Positions 57,031-64,000 of a stretch of 64,000 bases of DNA are shown one piece after another. The DNA is from DATBHM01 sp963772375 (lineage in GTDB: Bacteria > Actinomycetota > UBA4738 > JACQTL01). Under the pieces are notes generated by a model. That model was not told the origin of the DNA, did no database searches, and saw only the letters and a list, made by a program, of their open reading frames with translations. The translations under genes were made by a program, and so were the position numbers. Position 1 is the stretch's first letter. The number at the start of each line of letters is the position of its first letter. Location of the stretch: positions 372,001 to 436,000 of the forward strand of contig CAVYXG010000004.1 of assembly GCA_963772375.1 (NCBI GenBank), read 5' to 3'.

Positions 57031-58029
57031 CTACGGGCCCGCGAAGCCGTCGAGCTCGGCCGTGAGCGCGGCCTTCCGGGCCTCGTCCGCGAAGCTCGAC
57101 TCGATCGAGGTCCTCGCCAGGGCGACGAGCGTCGCGTCGTCCCAGCCGAACGCCTCGGCCGTGGCCAGGTACTCGGTCCCGAGGTCCGTGGCCAGGTATG
57201 CCGGATCGTCGGTGTTGATCGAGACGCCGACGCCGGCCCGGCGCAGGGCCTCGACGGGGTGTGAGCCGCGGTCCGCGTACAGGCCGAGCGTCACGTTGGA
57301 GCCGGGACAGACGCCGAGCGGGATCCCCCGGTCCACCAGCGTGCGCATGACGTCCGGGTCCTCCACCGCCCGGATCCCGTGATCGATGCGCTCCGCTCCC
57401 AGCAGCTCGATCGCGTCACGAACCCCCTCGGGGCCGCTCGACTCGCCGGCGTGCACGGTCCTGTGCAGGCCCCCGCGGGCCGCCCTCGCGAACGCCTCCG
57501 CGAACCTCGGGCCGGTCCGGCCGGCGGCCCGCTCGTTCCCGTCGATCGACAGCCCCACCACCCGTGGGTGTCGTCGCTCGAGGAGCCACTCGACCAGGTC
57601 GAGCGCCTCTTCCGCCGGCTGCTGGCGGAGCAGGCTCACGCAGACGCCGACTTCGGGGAGCCCATCGCGCTCCGCCTCGCGGAATCCGGCGTCCAGCGCG
57701 TCCAGGAAGTCCCCGAGCCGGTCCCGCCACGGCCAGTGCGTGGGGTTGAAGATGAGGTCGGCGTAGCGGACGCCCGACGCCTGCTCGCGCTGGGCGAACG
57801 CATACGCGGCCCGTTCGACCTGCTCCTGGGTTCGAACGAGCCCGCAGGCCCAGTCCAGGAACTCCAGCAGCGAGTGCAGATCCTCGAACTCGAAGAGGCG
57901 CTCCGGGGGTCGGGGCAGCGGCTCGCGTGCCGCGCGCGCCAGCTCGACGACGTCGTCCCGTTCGAAACAGCCCTCGAGGTGCACGTGCACCTCGGCCTTG
58001 GGCATCGCGAGGAAGCGATCGCGGTTCAC
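57031..58029 (-). CDS. add: Adenosine deaminase
   Basis: A 332-residue metal-dependent deaminase of the adenosine/AMP deaminase family. Metal ligands and catalytic residues are in AEVHVHLEGC (HxH), TVHAGESSG (His, Glu), RIDHGIRA (His) and SINTDDPA (Asp). It converts adenosine to inosine; adenine deaminases of the same fold exist, so free adenine is possible. GTG overlaps the stop of the molybdenum hydroxylase large subunit (GTGA), placing it in that operon. Confidence 0.85.
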   Translation of the reverse strand: MNRDRFLAMPKAEVHVHLEGCFERDDVVELARAAREPLPRPPERLFEFEDLHSLLEFLDWACGLVRTQEQVERAAYAFAQREQASGVRYADLIFNPTHWPWRDRLGDFLDALDAGFREAERDGLPEVGVCVSLLRQQPAEEALDLVEWLLERRHPRVVGLSIDGNERAAGRTGPRFAEAFARAARGGLHRTVHAGESSGPEGVRDAIELLGAERIDHGIRAVEDPDVMRTLVDRGIPLGVCPGSNVTLGLYADRGSHPVEALRRAGVGVSINTDDPAYLATDLGTEYLATAEAFGWDDATLVALARTSIESSFADEARKAALTAELDGFAGP

Positions 58030-60374
58030 GATCCGGATGATCCTCCGCTCGGCCGCTCGCTGTGATCGGCGTGGAGCCACGTCCACAGCCTGGTCGGGGT
58101 CACGGGCGTCTCGGTGACCTTCCCGGACACCTCGGGCACCGCGCGGGCGATCGCGTTCATCACCGCGGCCGTCGCCCCGATGGTGCCGCCTTCCCCCATC
58201 CCCTTCATGCCGCCGGGGATGAACGGGGACGGGTGCTCGGTGTGCTCGACGTCGATGTCGGGGATCGTGGACGACACCGGAAGCAGGTAGTCCATGAACG
58301 TCGAGCTTAGCGGGGCCCCCGAATCGGAGAATTCGACCTCCTCGAGCAGTGCCGCGCCGACGCCCTGCGCCACCCCGCCGTGGATCTGCCCCTCGACGAT
58401 CGTCGGGTTCACGATCGTACCGCAGTCGTGGACGACGGCGAACCGCTCGATGTCGACGTGGCCGGTGTCCCGGTCGACCGCCACGCGGCACGCGTGGCTC
58501 GCGTAGGAGAACGAGAAGTCCTCCGGGTCGTGGACGAACGTCTCGGAGAGTCCGGGCTCGTCGCCCTCGGGGAGGTCGAACCCCCGCCACGCACGGAGCG
58601 CCACGTCCCGGAGCGGCACCGAGCGGACGGTCCCGGCGACGGCCGCCCGGCCCTCGGCCAGCACCACGTCGTCCGCGGCGGCCTCGAGGAGGTCGCCGGC
58701 GATCCGGCGGATCTTGTCCGCCAGGCGGTCGGCCGCCCTGACGATCGCTCCGCCGGCCAGCGCCATCGAACGCGAGGCGGCCGTCCCGTAGGAGGAGTAG
58801 GGCGTGACGTCGGTGTCCGAGTGGACGAGCGCGATGTGTTCGACGGCGACCCCCAGCCGGTCCGCGGCCAGCTGGGCGAAGGTCGTCTCGTGGCCCTGGC
58901 CGTGCGGGCTCGTCCCGACGACGATGCGGACCGAGCCGTCGACCTCCATCCGGACCGTGGCCGTCTCGTAAATCGCGGCCTCCCCCAGGACCTTCGCCGC
59001 CGCCGCCGGCCCCACCGCGCACATCTCGACATAGGAGGAGTACCCGATCCCCCGGGCCCTGCCGTCGCCCGGCGGCTCGGGCCACGACCGCGCGATCTCG
59101 GCGGCCCGCCGGAGGGCCGACGGGTAGTCCCCGCTCTCGAATCGGGTCAGCATCCGCGTCCGGTAGGGAAGCTCATCCGAGGTGATCATGTTCCTCAGGC
59201 GAAGCCCGACCGGATCCATGTCAAGCGCCTCGGCCACCAGGTCGACCGCGCGCTCGCGCAGGACCGCAGCCTGGGGCTGCCCGAATCCCCGGTAGGCGCC
59301 GAGCGGAGCGCGGTTGCTGACCACCACCTGCGCCGTGGATCGCACCGCCTCCCACCGGTACGGACCGGGGAGATTGGCCGACAGGCTGCCCTGCGGCCCG
59401 GGGCCGAAGATCGTGAGGTACGCGCCCGTGTCCCGAACGCCGTGGGTCCGGAGACCTCGAAGCGTGCCGTCGTCGTCGTAGGCGACGGCGACCTCGTGCC
59501 GGTGGTCGCGGGCCTGCGTCGTCACCGTCAGCGACTCGCGTCGGTCCTCGATCCACTTCACCGGGCGGCCCAGGTCGAGCGCCGCCAGGCAGACCAGCAG
59601 CTCGTCCTCGTAGATGTGGTCCTTCAGGCCGAACCCGCCGCCGACGTCGGGGCCGACGACCCGGATGAGGTGATGGGAGAGCCCGGTGACGGCGGCGAGG
59701 ACGTCCTTCACCATGTGGGGAGCCTGGGTCGAGGTCCAGACCGTCAGCTGGTGCGTCCCGAGGTCGGGAGCGGCGACGATCCCACGGCACTCCATCGGCA
59801 CCCCGGCGAGGCGCCCGATCCGGATGACGGTCCGCAGGACGGCGTCGGCGGCGCGGAACACCTCGTCGGTCCGCCCGGCGTCGTCCCCACCTTCCATCTC
59901 CGCGACGACGTTCGTCCCCCATTCCGGGTAGAGCAGCGGGGCGCCTGGCGTGAGCGCCGCTTCGGCGTCCGGGACGACGTGCAGGTCGTCCACCTCGACG
60001 AAGCAGCGCTCGGCGGCGTCCTCGGCCTCGTAGCGCGACCCGGCCACGGCGATCCCCACGGGCTCTCCGACGAAGCGGACCCGGTCGCTCACCAGCGGGC
60101 GGCTCACCTGCCGTACCTCGCCGGCCACCACGACCGGAACCTCCGCCAGGGCCCTCGCCCGGATCTCCTCCGGGCCGAGCACCACCGCCCCCGAACTGGT
60201 CTCGACGCCCCCGGTATCGAGGCGGCGGATCGTGCCGTGGGCGACCTGGCTCCGGACGATCGCCGCGTGGAGCAGCCCGGGAAGCTCGATGTCGTCCACG
60301 AAGCGGGCGGTCCCGTGCAGGAACTTCTCGTCGTTCACCCGGGCGACGCGCTCGCCGACCAGCCTGCGGCTCAG
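58026..60374 (-). CDS. Molybdenum hydroxylase large subunit (third hydroxylase)
   Basis: A 782-residue xanthine dehydrogenase/CO dehydrogenase-family Mo subunit. It contains VGERVARVNDEKFLHGTARFVDD, VGPDVGGGFGLKDHIYEDE, APLGAYRGFGQPQAAV, TSPHGQGHETTFAQL and the catalytic Glu in MKGMGEGGTIG. AYRGFGQP rather than AYRCSFR excludes true CO dehydrogenase. The only start in the right place is a CTG overlapping the upstream stop (CTGA) with GGGGAGGAG just before it; GTG 60338 would remove conserved residues. It pairs with the iron-sulfur and FAD genes upstream. Confidence 0.84.
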   Translation of the reverse strand: MSRRLVGERVARVNDEKFLHGTARFVDDIELPGLLHAAIVRSQVAHGTIRRLDTGGVETSSGAVVLGPEEIRARALAEVPVVVAGEVRQVSRPLVSDRVRFVGEPVGIAVAGSRYEAEDAAERCFVEVDDLHVVPDAEAALTPGAPLLYPEWGTNVVAEMEGGDDAGRTDEVFRAADAVLRTVIRIGRLAGVPMECRGIVAAPDLGTHQLTVWTSTQAPHMVKDVLAAVTGLSHHLIRVVGPDVGGGFGLKDHIYEDELLVCLAALDLGRPVKWIEDRRESLTVTTQARDHRHEVAVAYDDDGTLRGLRTHGVRDTGAYLTIFGPGPQGSLSANLPGPYRWEAVRSTAQVVVSNRAPLGAYRGFGQPQAAVLRERAVDLVAEALDMDPVGLRLRNMITSDELPYRTRMLTRFESGDYPSALRRAAEIARSWPEPPGDGRARGIGYSSYVEMCAVGPAAAAKVLGEAAIYETATVRMEVDGSVRIVVGTSPHGQGHETTFAQLAADRLGVAVEHIALVHSDTDVTPYSSYGTAASRSMALAGGAIVRAADRLADKIRRIAGDLLEAAADDVVLAEGRAAVAGTVRSVPLRDVALRAWRGFDLPEGDEPGLSETFVHDPEDFSFSYASHACRVAVDRDTGHVDIERFAVVHDCGTIVNPTIVEGQIHGGVAQGVGAALLEEVEFSDSGAPLSSTFMDYLLPVSSTIPDIDVEHTEHPSPFIPGGMKGMGEGGTIGATAAVMNAIARAVPEVSGKVTETPVTPTRLWTWLHADHSERPSGGSSGS

Positions 60375-60865
60375 GGCTCCTCCCCGGCCGGGCCCGCTTC
60401 CGCTTCCGCCCAGGCGGCGCGAATGGCCGCGCGGATGTTCACGTACCCGGTGCAGCGGCAGAGGTGGCCCTCCAGCACCTCCGTCTCGGCCCGTTCGAGC
60501 GCAACGCCCTGCCGCATCGCCCCCACGAGCGAGACGACGATGCCGGCCGTGCAGAACCCGCACTGGAGGCCGTGCTGCTCGTGCATGGCCCGCTGGACGG
60601 GATGGGGGGCGTCGGGGCGTGCGATGCCCTCGATCGTCTCGACGGCGAGCCCCTCGGCCTGCGGCGCCAGCATCAGACACGACCGCACCGCCCGGCCCTC
60701 CAGGAGGACCGTGCACGCGCCGCACACCCCGTGCTCGCATCCGACGTGGGTGCCGGTCAGCCGCAGGTTGCTCCTCAGGACGTCGCAGAGCAGGGTCCGG
60801 GGGTCGACCTCCACGTCAACGTCCCGGCCGTTCACGTTCAGGTGGACGACCCGCGTCTCGCTCAC
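60371..60865 (-). CDS. Molybdenum hydroxylase [2Fe-2S] subunit (third hydroxylase)
   Basis: A 164-residue iron-sulfur subunit with VGCEHGVCGACTVLLEGRAVRSC and QCGFCTAGIVVSLV ... CRCTGYVNIRAA, i.e. both [2Fe-2S] sites. The GTG overlaps the FAD-subunit stop, and its own stop overlaps the large-subunit start. It forms the heterotrimer CoxSML/XdhABC type with its neighbours. Confidence 0.88.
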   Translation of the reverse strand: MSETRVVHLNVNGRDVDVEVDPRTLLCDVLRSNLRLTGTHVGCEHGVCGACTVLLEGRAVRSCLMLAPQAEGLAVETIEGIARPDAPHPVQRAMHEQHGLQCGFCTAGIVVSLVGAMRQGVALERAETEVLEGHLCRCTGYVNIRAAIRAAWAEAEAGPAGEEP

Positions 60866-61716
60866 GCTGCTTCCGCCATGGCCCTGAGTCCGCGTGCCAC
60901 CAGCACGCGAGCCATCGCCCGTCGGTACTCCCCGCTCCCGTGTCCGTCCGAGATGGGATCGAGATCGGCCGTCGCCGTGCGGGCGACCTCGCCGATGAGC
61001 TCCACGTCCGGGACCGACCCGACGAGCACGCGCTCGGCGCCGCGCGACCTCACCGCCCCGTCCGCCACGCCCGAGAGGGCGATCCGTGCATCCACGACGA
61101 CCCCGTCCGCCGTCGTGAGCCCGACGAACGCGCCCGCAACCGCGAAGTCCCCGGGCCGCCTGGCCACCTCGAGGAACACGGCCGGGCCCCCGTACAGCGG
61201 GAAGGTCACCCCGGTCACCAGCTCGTCCGGTTGCCGGTCCGTCCAGAATCCGCCGAGGAAGAACTCCGAGGCGGGGATCGTCCGGGCCCCCCGCGCGGCG
61301 CTCGCCAGCGTCACCGTGCCGTCGAGGCCGAGCAGCACGGCCGGGAGCTCGGATGCCGGGTCCGCGTGCGCGATGTTGCCGCCGATCGTCGTGCGGTTCC
61401 GGATCTGCGGGTGGCCGACGTGCCGAAGCGCTCCGACCAGCGATGGAGCCGAGCGCCGGACTTCCGGGTCCGCCTCGACGTCCGCCGCCCGGGCCATTGC
61501 GCCCAGGTGGACGGCGCCGGGACGCACCTCGATGCCCGTCAGACCGACCTTTCGGATGTCCACCAGCGCATCCGGCGTCGCCAGCCGCAGGTTGAGCAGC
61601 GGGATCAGGCTCTGCCCCCCGGCGAGCACGGTGGCCTCGTCGCCCAATTGGGCCAGCAGGGAGAGCGCGGCGTCGAGGGTCTCCGGGTCGTGATAGGCGA
61701 ACCGTGCCGGCTTCAT
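60862..61716 (-). CDS. Molybdenum hydroxylase FAD-binding subunit (third hydroxylase)
   Basis: A 284-residue FAD subunit: VLAGGQSLIPLLNLRLATPDALVDI and HPQIRNRTTIGGNIAHADPASELPAV are the CoxM-type FAD motifs. ATG with GGGGGAG upstream; it is the first gene of the leftward operon FAD, FeS, Mo subunit, adenosine deaminase. The 153-bp region before it separates it from the regulator gene and shows no obvious operator by eye. Confidence 0.88.
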   Translation of the reverse strand: MKPARFAYHDPETLDAALSLLAQLGDEATVLAGGQSLIPLLNLRLATPDALVDIRKVGLTGIEVRPGAVHLGAMARAADVEADPEVRRSAPSLVGALRHVGHPQIRNRTTIGGNIAHADPASELPAVLLGLDGTVTLASAARGARTIPASEFFLGGFWTDRQPDELVTGVTFPLYGGPAVFLEVARRPGDFAVAGAFVGLTTADGVVVDARIALSGVADGAVRSRGAERVLVGSVPDVELIGEVARTATADLDPISDGHGSGEYRRAMARVLVARGLRAMAEAA

Positions 61717-61869
61717 CTCCCCACTCCCCCACCAGGGACTTCCGCGGCGGGCCCGCGAGCGACGCCAGGGTAGAGAGACGGTGGATCGGCTGCAACAGCT
61801 CGGGAGGAGGGAGCAGCCCAGCGGCGCCCGACGGCCGCGACGTCGATCACCGGGTCCCGTGACGGGACG

Positions 61870-62436
61870 TCAGGTCCGGCGGACGGAGTCCAGATAGTTG
61901 TAGACGGTGAAGCGACTGACGCCGAGGATGTCCGCGACCGCCTCCACCGACTTTCGGAGCGAGAAAGCTCCCCGTTCGTCGAGGAACCGGACCAGGCGCT
62001 GCTTCTCCGCCCTGCTCATGTCGGCGATCGGCCGCCCGATCTCGGCCTGGGCCGCCGCTAGGAGCTCGCCCAGCACATCGTCGACGTGGGTGAAGGTCCC
62101 TCGGGGTGCGACGTCGAACCCGCACACGCGGCTGAGGGCCTGCACGACCCTCGTCGCCGCGGCGATGTCGACGCTGTCGACCTCGATGATGAGCGATCGT
62201 GGGGAGGAGGGGAGCTTCACCGCCCGGGACAGCGATCGCCCCTGCAGGGCCGCACCGTAGGAGCCCTCGATCGTGCCGTCGGGCGCCTCCAGCAGGACGC
62301 GGTACAGGGGGCCGAGGGCCGTCGCGAGGGCCTCGGCGAACCTCGCCTCGGCCGACTCGTCCGCGTCCTCCGACCCGCCCACCACGTCCCGACCCGCGTC
62401 CTCGGGCGAGGCGCTCGGCTGCGGGCGCTGCTTCAT
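61870..62436 (-). CDS. YheO/DauR-type transcriptional regulator
   Basis: A 188-residue regulator with an N-terminal PAS-like (YheO) domain, residues 35-110, including LGPLYRVLLEAPDGTIEGSYG, and a C-terminal helix-turn-helix: GRPIADMSRAEKQRLVRFLDERGAFSLRKSVEAVADILGVSRFTVYNYL. DauR-type proteins often control amino acid or aromatic catabolism. The first 30 residues are acidic and disordered-looking. ATG overlaps the stop of the MTH1187-like gene. It is the only regulator in the island and is the best candidate to control its operons. Confidence 0.8.
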   Translation of the reverse strand: MKQRPQPSASPEDAGRDVVGGSEDADESAEARFAEALATALGPLYRVLLEAPDGTIEGSYGAALQGRSLSRAVKLPSSPRSLIIEVDSVDIAAATRVVQALSRVCGFDVAPRGTFTHVDDVLGELLAAAQAEIGRPIADMSRAEKQRLVRFLDERGAFSLRKSVEAVADILGVSRFTVYNYLDSVRRT

Positions 62437-62672
62437 CGGTCGGCGATCTGGAGATCGACGACGATGCGGGTGGCCCCGGCGTGGACCGACGCGAGGAGCG
62501 CGGTGCGCAACGCGTCGAGCAGCGGATCGGGGTCCCCCTGCACGGTGTTGCTGAGCGCGCCGACCTCGACCGCGAGTCCCGCCTCGGTGAACGCGTCGAT
62601 CGCCACCTGGACGTGGCCGGGGAGCGCGTCCCCCTCCTCGAACGGGTAGACCGTGAACTCCACGACCAGCAC
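62433..62672 (-). CDS. MTH1187/YkoF-like small protein
   Basis: A 79-residue ferredoxin-like-fold protein of the MTH1187 (DUF77) thiamine-binding-like family: VVEFTVYPFEEGDALPGHVQVAID, GLAVEVGALSNTVQGDPDPLLDAL and ATRIVVDLQI. Members bind thiamine or related ligands in ABC-associated or regulatory roles. GTG 62672 lies 6 nt after TATCCT, so the mRNA is probably leaderless. It is translationally coupled to the YheO-type regulator and might act as its co-sensor. Confidence 0.65.
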   Translation of the reverse strand: MLVVEFTVYPFEEGDALPGHVQVAIDAFTEAGLAVEVGALSNTVQGDPDPLLDALRTALLASVHAGATRIVVDLQIADR

Positions 62673-62787
62673 GGGGAGAGGATAGTCCGAGTCGCCGGTT
62701 CCGCCGTCCGCGCGCGGCTGCGGCGTTCCGGCGCTCGACCTCGAGCCCCGGAGGCGGAGGCCGCGCGACCGACGGCGATGACGGCGG

Positions 62788-63801
62788 TCACGGCACCAGC
62801 ACCGCGCGCCCGGAGACCTCGCCACGCTCGAGCCGGTCGAACGCCTGGTTGATCCCCTCCATCGGGATCCGTTCCACGTCGACGACGAGGTCGCCCCGCC
62901 GGGCGAGCCCGACGACGTCGGCGAGCTCGCCGAGCGTTCCCCAGGTGCTCGTCCCGACCCGGACCTCGGGAGCAACCGACTGGAACGAGAACGGGAGCGT
63001 GCCGCCGGCGAGGCCGACGAGCGTGATCGACCCACCGGTGGCGATCAGGTCCGCCGCGAGGAGGAGCGTCTCGTCGGAACCGACGAAGTCGAGGACGGCG
63101 GCCGCGCCGTCGCCGGCGGCCCGGATCGATCGGGCAGCGTCTCCCCGGCTCGCGTCGACGGCGTCGTGCGCGCCCAGCTGCTCCGCCCTGAGGAGCTTGC
63201 GGGGGTCGACGTCGACGGCCACGATCCGTACGCCGGTGAGGAGCCGCAGGAACTGGATCGCGAACTGGCCGAGACCGCCGGCGCCGATGACGGCGACGGT
63301 GTCGGTCGGCGCGACCCATCGGGCCAGCCGGCGGACGGCCCGGTAGGGCGTCAACGCCGCGTCGGCGAGCGGCGCCGCCTCGGCCGGATCCAGGTCGTGG
63401 ATCGGGACGAGATACCGGGCGTGCTTGACCAACAGGAGTTCCGCGAACCCCCCGTCCGGCCCGAACCCGACCCATCGCGCCAGATCACACAGCTGCTCCG
63501 CTCCGCGGCGGCACACGGTGCATGTTCCGCAACCCCACCCGCCGTACACGACCACGGCGTCGCCCACCGAGACGCCCTCGGCGTCCGGACCGGCCGCTTC
63601 GACCCATCCCGCATTCTCGTGGCCGAGCGTGACCGGCAGCCTCGGGAGGTTGCGGAGCCGGCCTCGCAGGGCGTGCAGGTCCGAATGGCACAGGCCCGCC
63701 CCGCCGACCCGCACCAGGACGCCGTCGGACCCCACGACGGGGACGGGGACCTCCTGGAGCGAGAGCGGTTCACCGTAGGCCTCCAGCCGAGCGGCCCTCA
63801 T
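62788..63801 (-). CDS. Zinc-dependent alcohol dehydrogenase (MDR family)
   Basis: A 337-residue medium-chain dehydrogenase. Catalytic zinc: GLCHSDLHALRG and TLGHENAGWVE; structural zinc: GCGTCTVCRRGAEQLC (C-x2-C-x2-C-x7-C); NAD motif: VIGAGGLGQFAIQ. It resembles NAD-alcohol dehydrogenases. GAGGAG lies 10 nt before the ATG. It follows the partial amidohydrolase gene by 79 bp and could share its transcript. Confidence 0.87.
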   Translation of the reverse strand: MRAARLEAYGEPLSLQEVPVPVVGSDGVLVRVGGAGLCHSDLHALRGRLRNLPRLPVTLGHENAGWVEAAGPDAEGVSVGDAVVVYGGWGCGTCTVCRRGAEQLCDLARWVGFGPDGGFAELLLVKHARYLVPIHDLDPAEAAPLADAALTPYRAVRRLARWVAPTDTVAVIGAGGLGQFAIQFLRLLTGVRIVAVDVDPRKLLRAEQLGAHDAVDASRGDAARSIRAAGDGAAAVLDFVGSDETLLLAADLIATGGSITLVGLAGGTLPFSFQSVAPEVRVGTSTWGTLGELADVVGLARRGDLVVDVERIPMEGINQAFDRLERGEVSGRAVLVP

Positions 63802-63880
63802 CGGGCATCATCTCCTCGTTCCGAATGCGCCGCCGAGCCCGCCGCATCGCGCGCTGCCCGCCGTCGGCTCGCCGATCCGG

Positions 63881-64000
63881 TCAGCCGACGACTCCGGCCC
63901 ACTCCCGGGCCACCCGCTGGTGACGTCTGCGGACCGGCTCGGGATCGACCCAGAGGCGCCCGTCCTCGACCAGGACGTTGCCCTCGACCACCGTGTGCCG
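63881..64000 (-). CDS. Amidohydrolase C-terminus (5' part beyond window)
   Basis: The last 39 codons of a gene continuing past the right edge. The peptide contains HTVVEGNVLVEDGRLW and ends in a helix (RRRHQRVAREWAGVVG), the usual C-terminal small beta domain and helix of ATZ/TRZ-type amidohydrolases such as SsnA. Which deaminase it is cannot be said from this piece. It indicates that the island continues to the right. Confidence 0.55.
   Translation of the reverse strand, partial: RHTVVEGNVLVEDGRLWVDPEPVRRRHQRVAREWAGVVG

Noticed and set aside
58026..61716. Third molybdenum hydroxylase as aerobic CO dehydrogenase
   Set aside because: The active-site loop is AYRGFGQP and not the AYRCSFR loop of form I CO dehydrogenase.
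1..64000. tRNA or rRNA genes, CRISPR arrays, insertion sequences, prophage
   Set aside because: No cloverleaf-like sequence, regularly spaced repeats, transposase or phage genes were found by reading both strands.

Overview
The window is high-GC DNA (roughly 70% by eye) that is almost entirely coding, with many 4-bp start/stop overlaps (GTGA, ATGA). It most likely comes from an uncultured actinobacterium (Actinomycetota). The evidence is a proteasome activator of the Bpa family ending in Gly-Gln-Tyr-Leu, a DUF222/HNH (13E12-type) endonuclease gene with an actinobacterial-type SOS box, an F420-type luciferase-like oxidoreductase, and several genes whose start codon lies 6-8 nt after a TANNNT hexamer, as expected for leaderless mRNAs. 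No rRNA, tRNA, transposase, phage gene or CRISPR array was seen.

Left part (1-31 kb), mostly catabolic and housekeeping genes. 1-4378 is an acyl-CoA/leucine-degradation-like segment: the end of an enoyl-CoA hydratase, an HMG-CoA-lyase-like enzyme with Ser at the signature Cys, an aminoglycoside-phosphotransferase-like kinase and a biotin-dependent carboxylase alpha subunit. 4402-14502 holds a double cupin, a secreted triple-repeat protein, a sulfopyruvate-decarboxylase-like TPP enzyme pair with a cyclase-family hydrolase, and a rightward series LOG protein, phospholipase D-like, M20 peptidase, DUF5995, membrane protein and Bpa. 14512-22304 is a leftward livKHMGF transport operon with two dehydrogenases, headed by a LacI-type regulator; near-perfect LacI-type palindromes lie in front of livK and in front of the regulator. 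22402-26605 is a leftward potADBC-type transporter. pyrD and pyrE diverge from only 24 bp at 27.8 kb.

Right part (32-64 kb), an island for purine or other N-heterocycle catabolism. A leftward operon (43487 to 32137) encodes a fused XdhD-like molybdenum hydroxylase, SsnA, an F420-type oxidoreductase, a three-subunit xanthine-dehydrogenase-type enzyme with an embedded 8-oxoguanine-deaminase-like gene, and a YgeW-like carbamoyltransferase. Diverging from it, a rightward operon (43756 to 55832) encodes a bis-MGD molybdopterin oxidoreductase, its four-cluster ferredoxin subunit, an NrfD-type membrane subunit, a MoaD/ThiS-like protein, adenine deaminase, three ATZ/TRZ-type amidohydrolases and an aldehyde dehydrogenase. 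A third leftward operon (61716 to 57031) encodes another three-subunit molybdenum hydroxylase with adenosine deaminase, followed by a second TPP enzyme pair. A YheO/DauR-type regulator with an MTH1187-like small protein, a zinc alcohol dehydrogenase and the end of one more amidohydrolase complete the window.

How the genes may work together (inference): deaminases convert adenosine, adenine, guanine-like and 8-oxoguanine-like compounds to oxopurines, molybdenum hydroxylases oxidise the rings, and YgeW could take a ring-opening product towards carbamoyl phosphate. The NrfD-anchored molybdoenzyme may couple part of this to the quinone pool. ssnA, xdhD and ygeW homologues are also members of the anaerobic urate/purine-degradation gene cluster known from gut bacteria; ygeX, ygeY, ygfK and hyuA were not found here. 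Two tandem amidohydrolases that lack the usual metal-binding Asp, and a ferredoxin subunit with a Cys-to-Ser change in one cluster motif, are the most unusual proteins.
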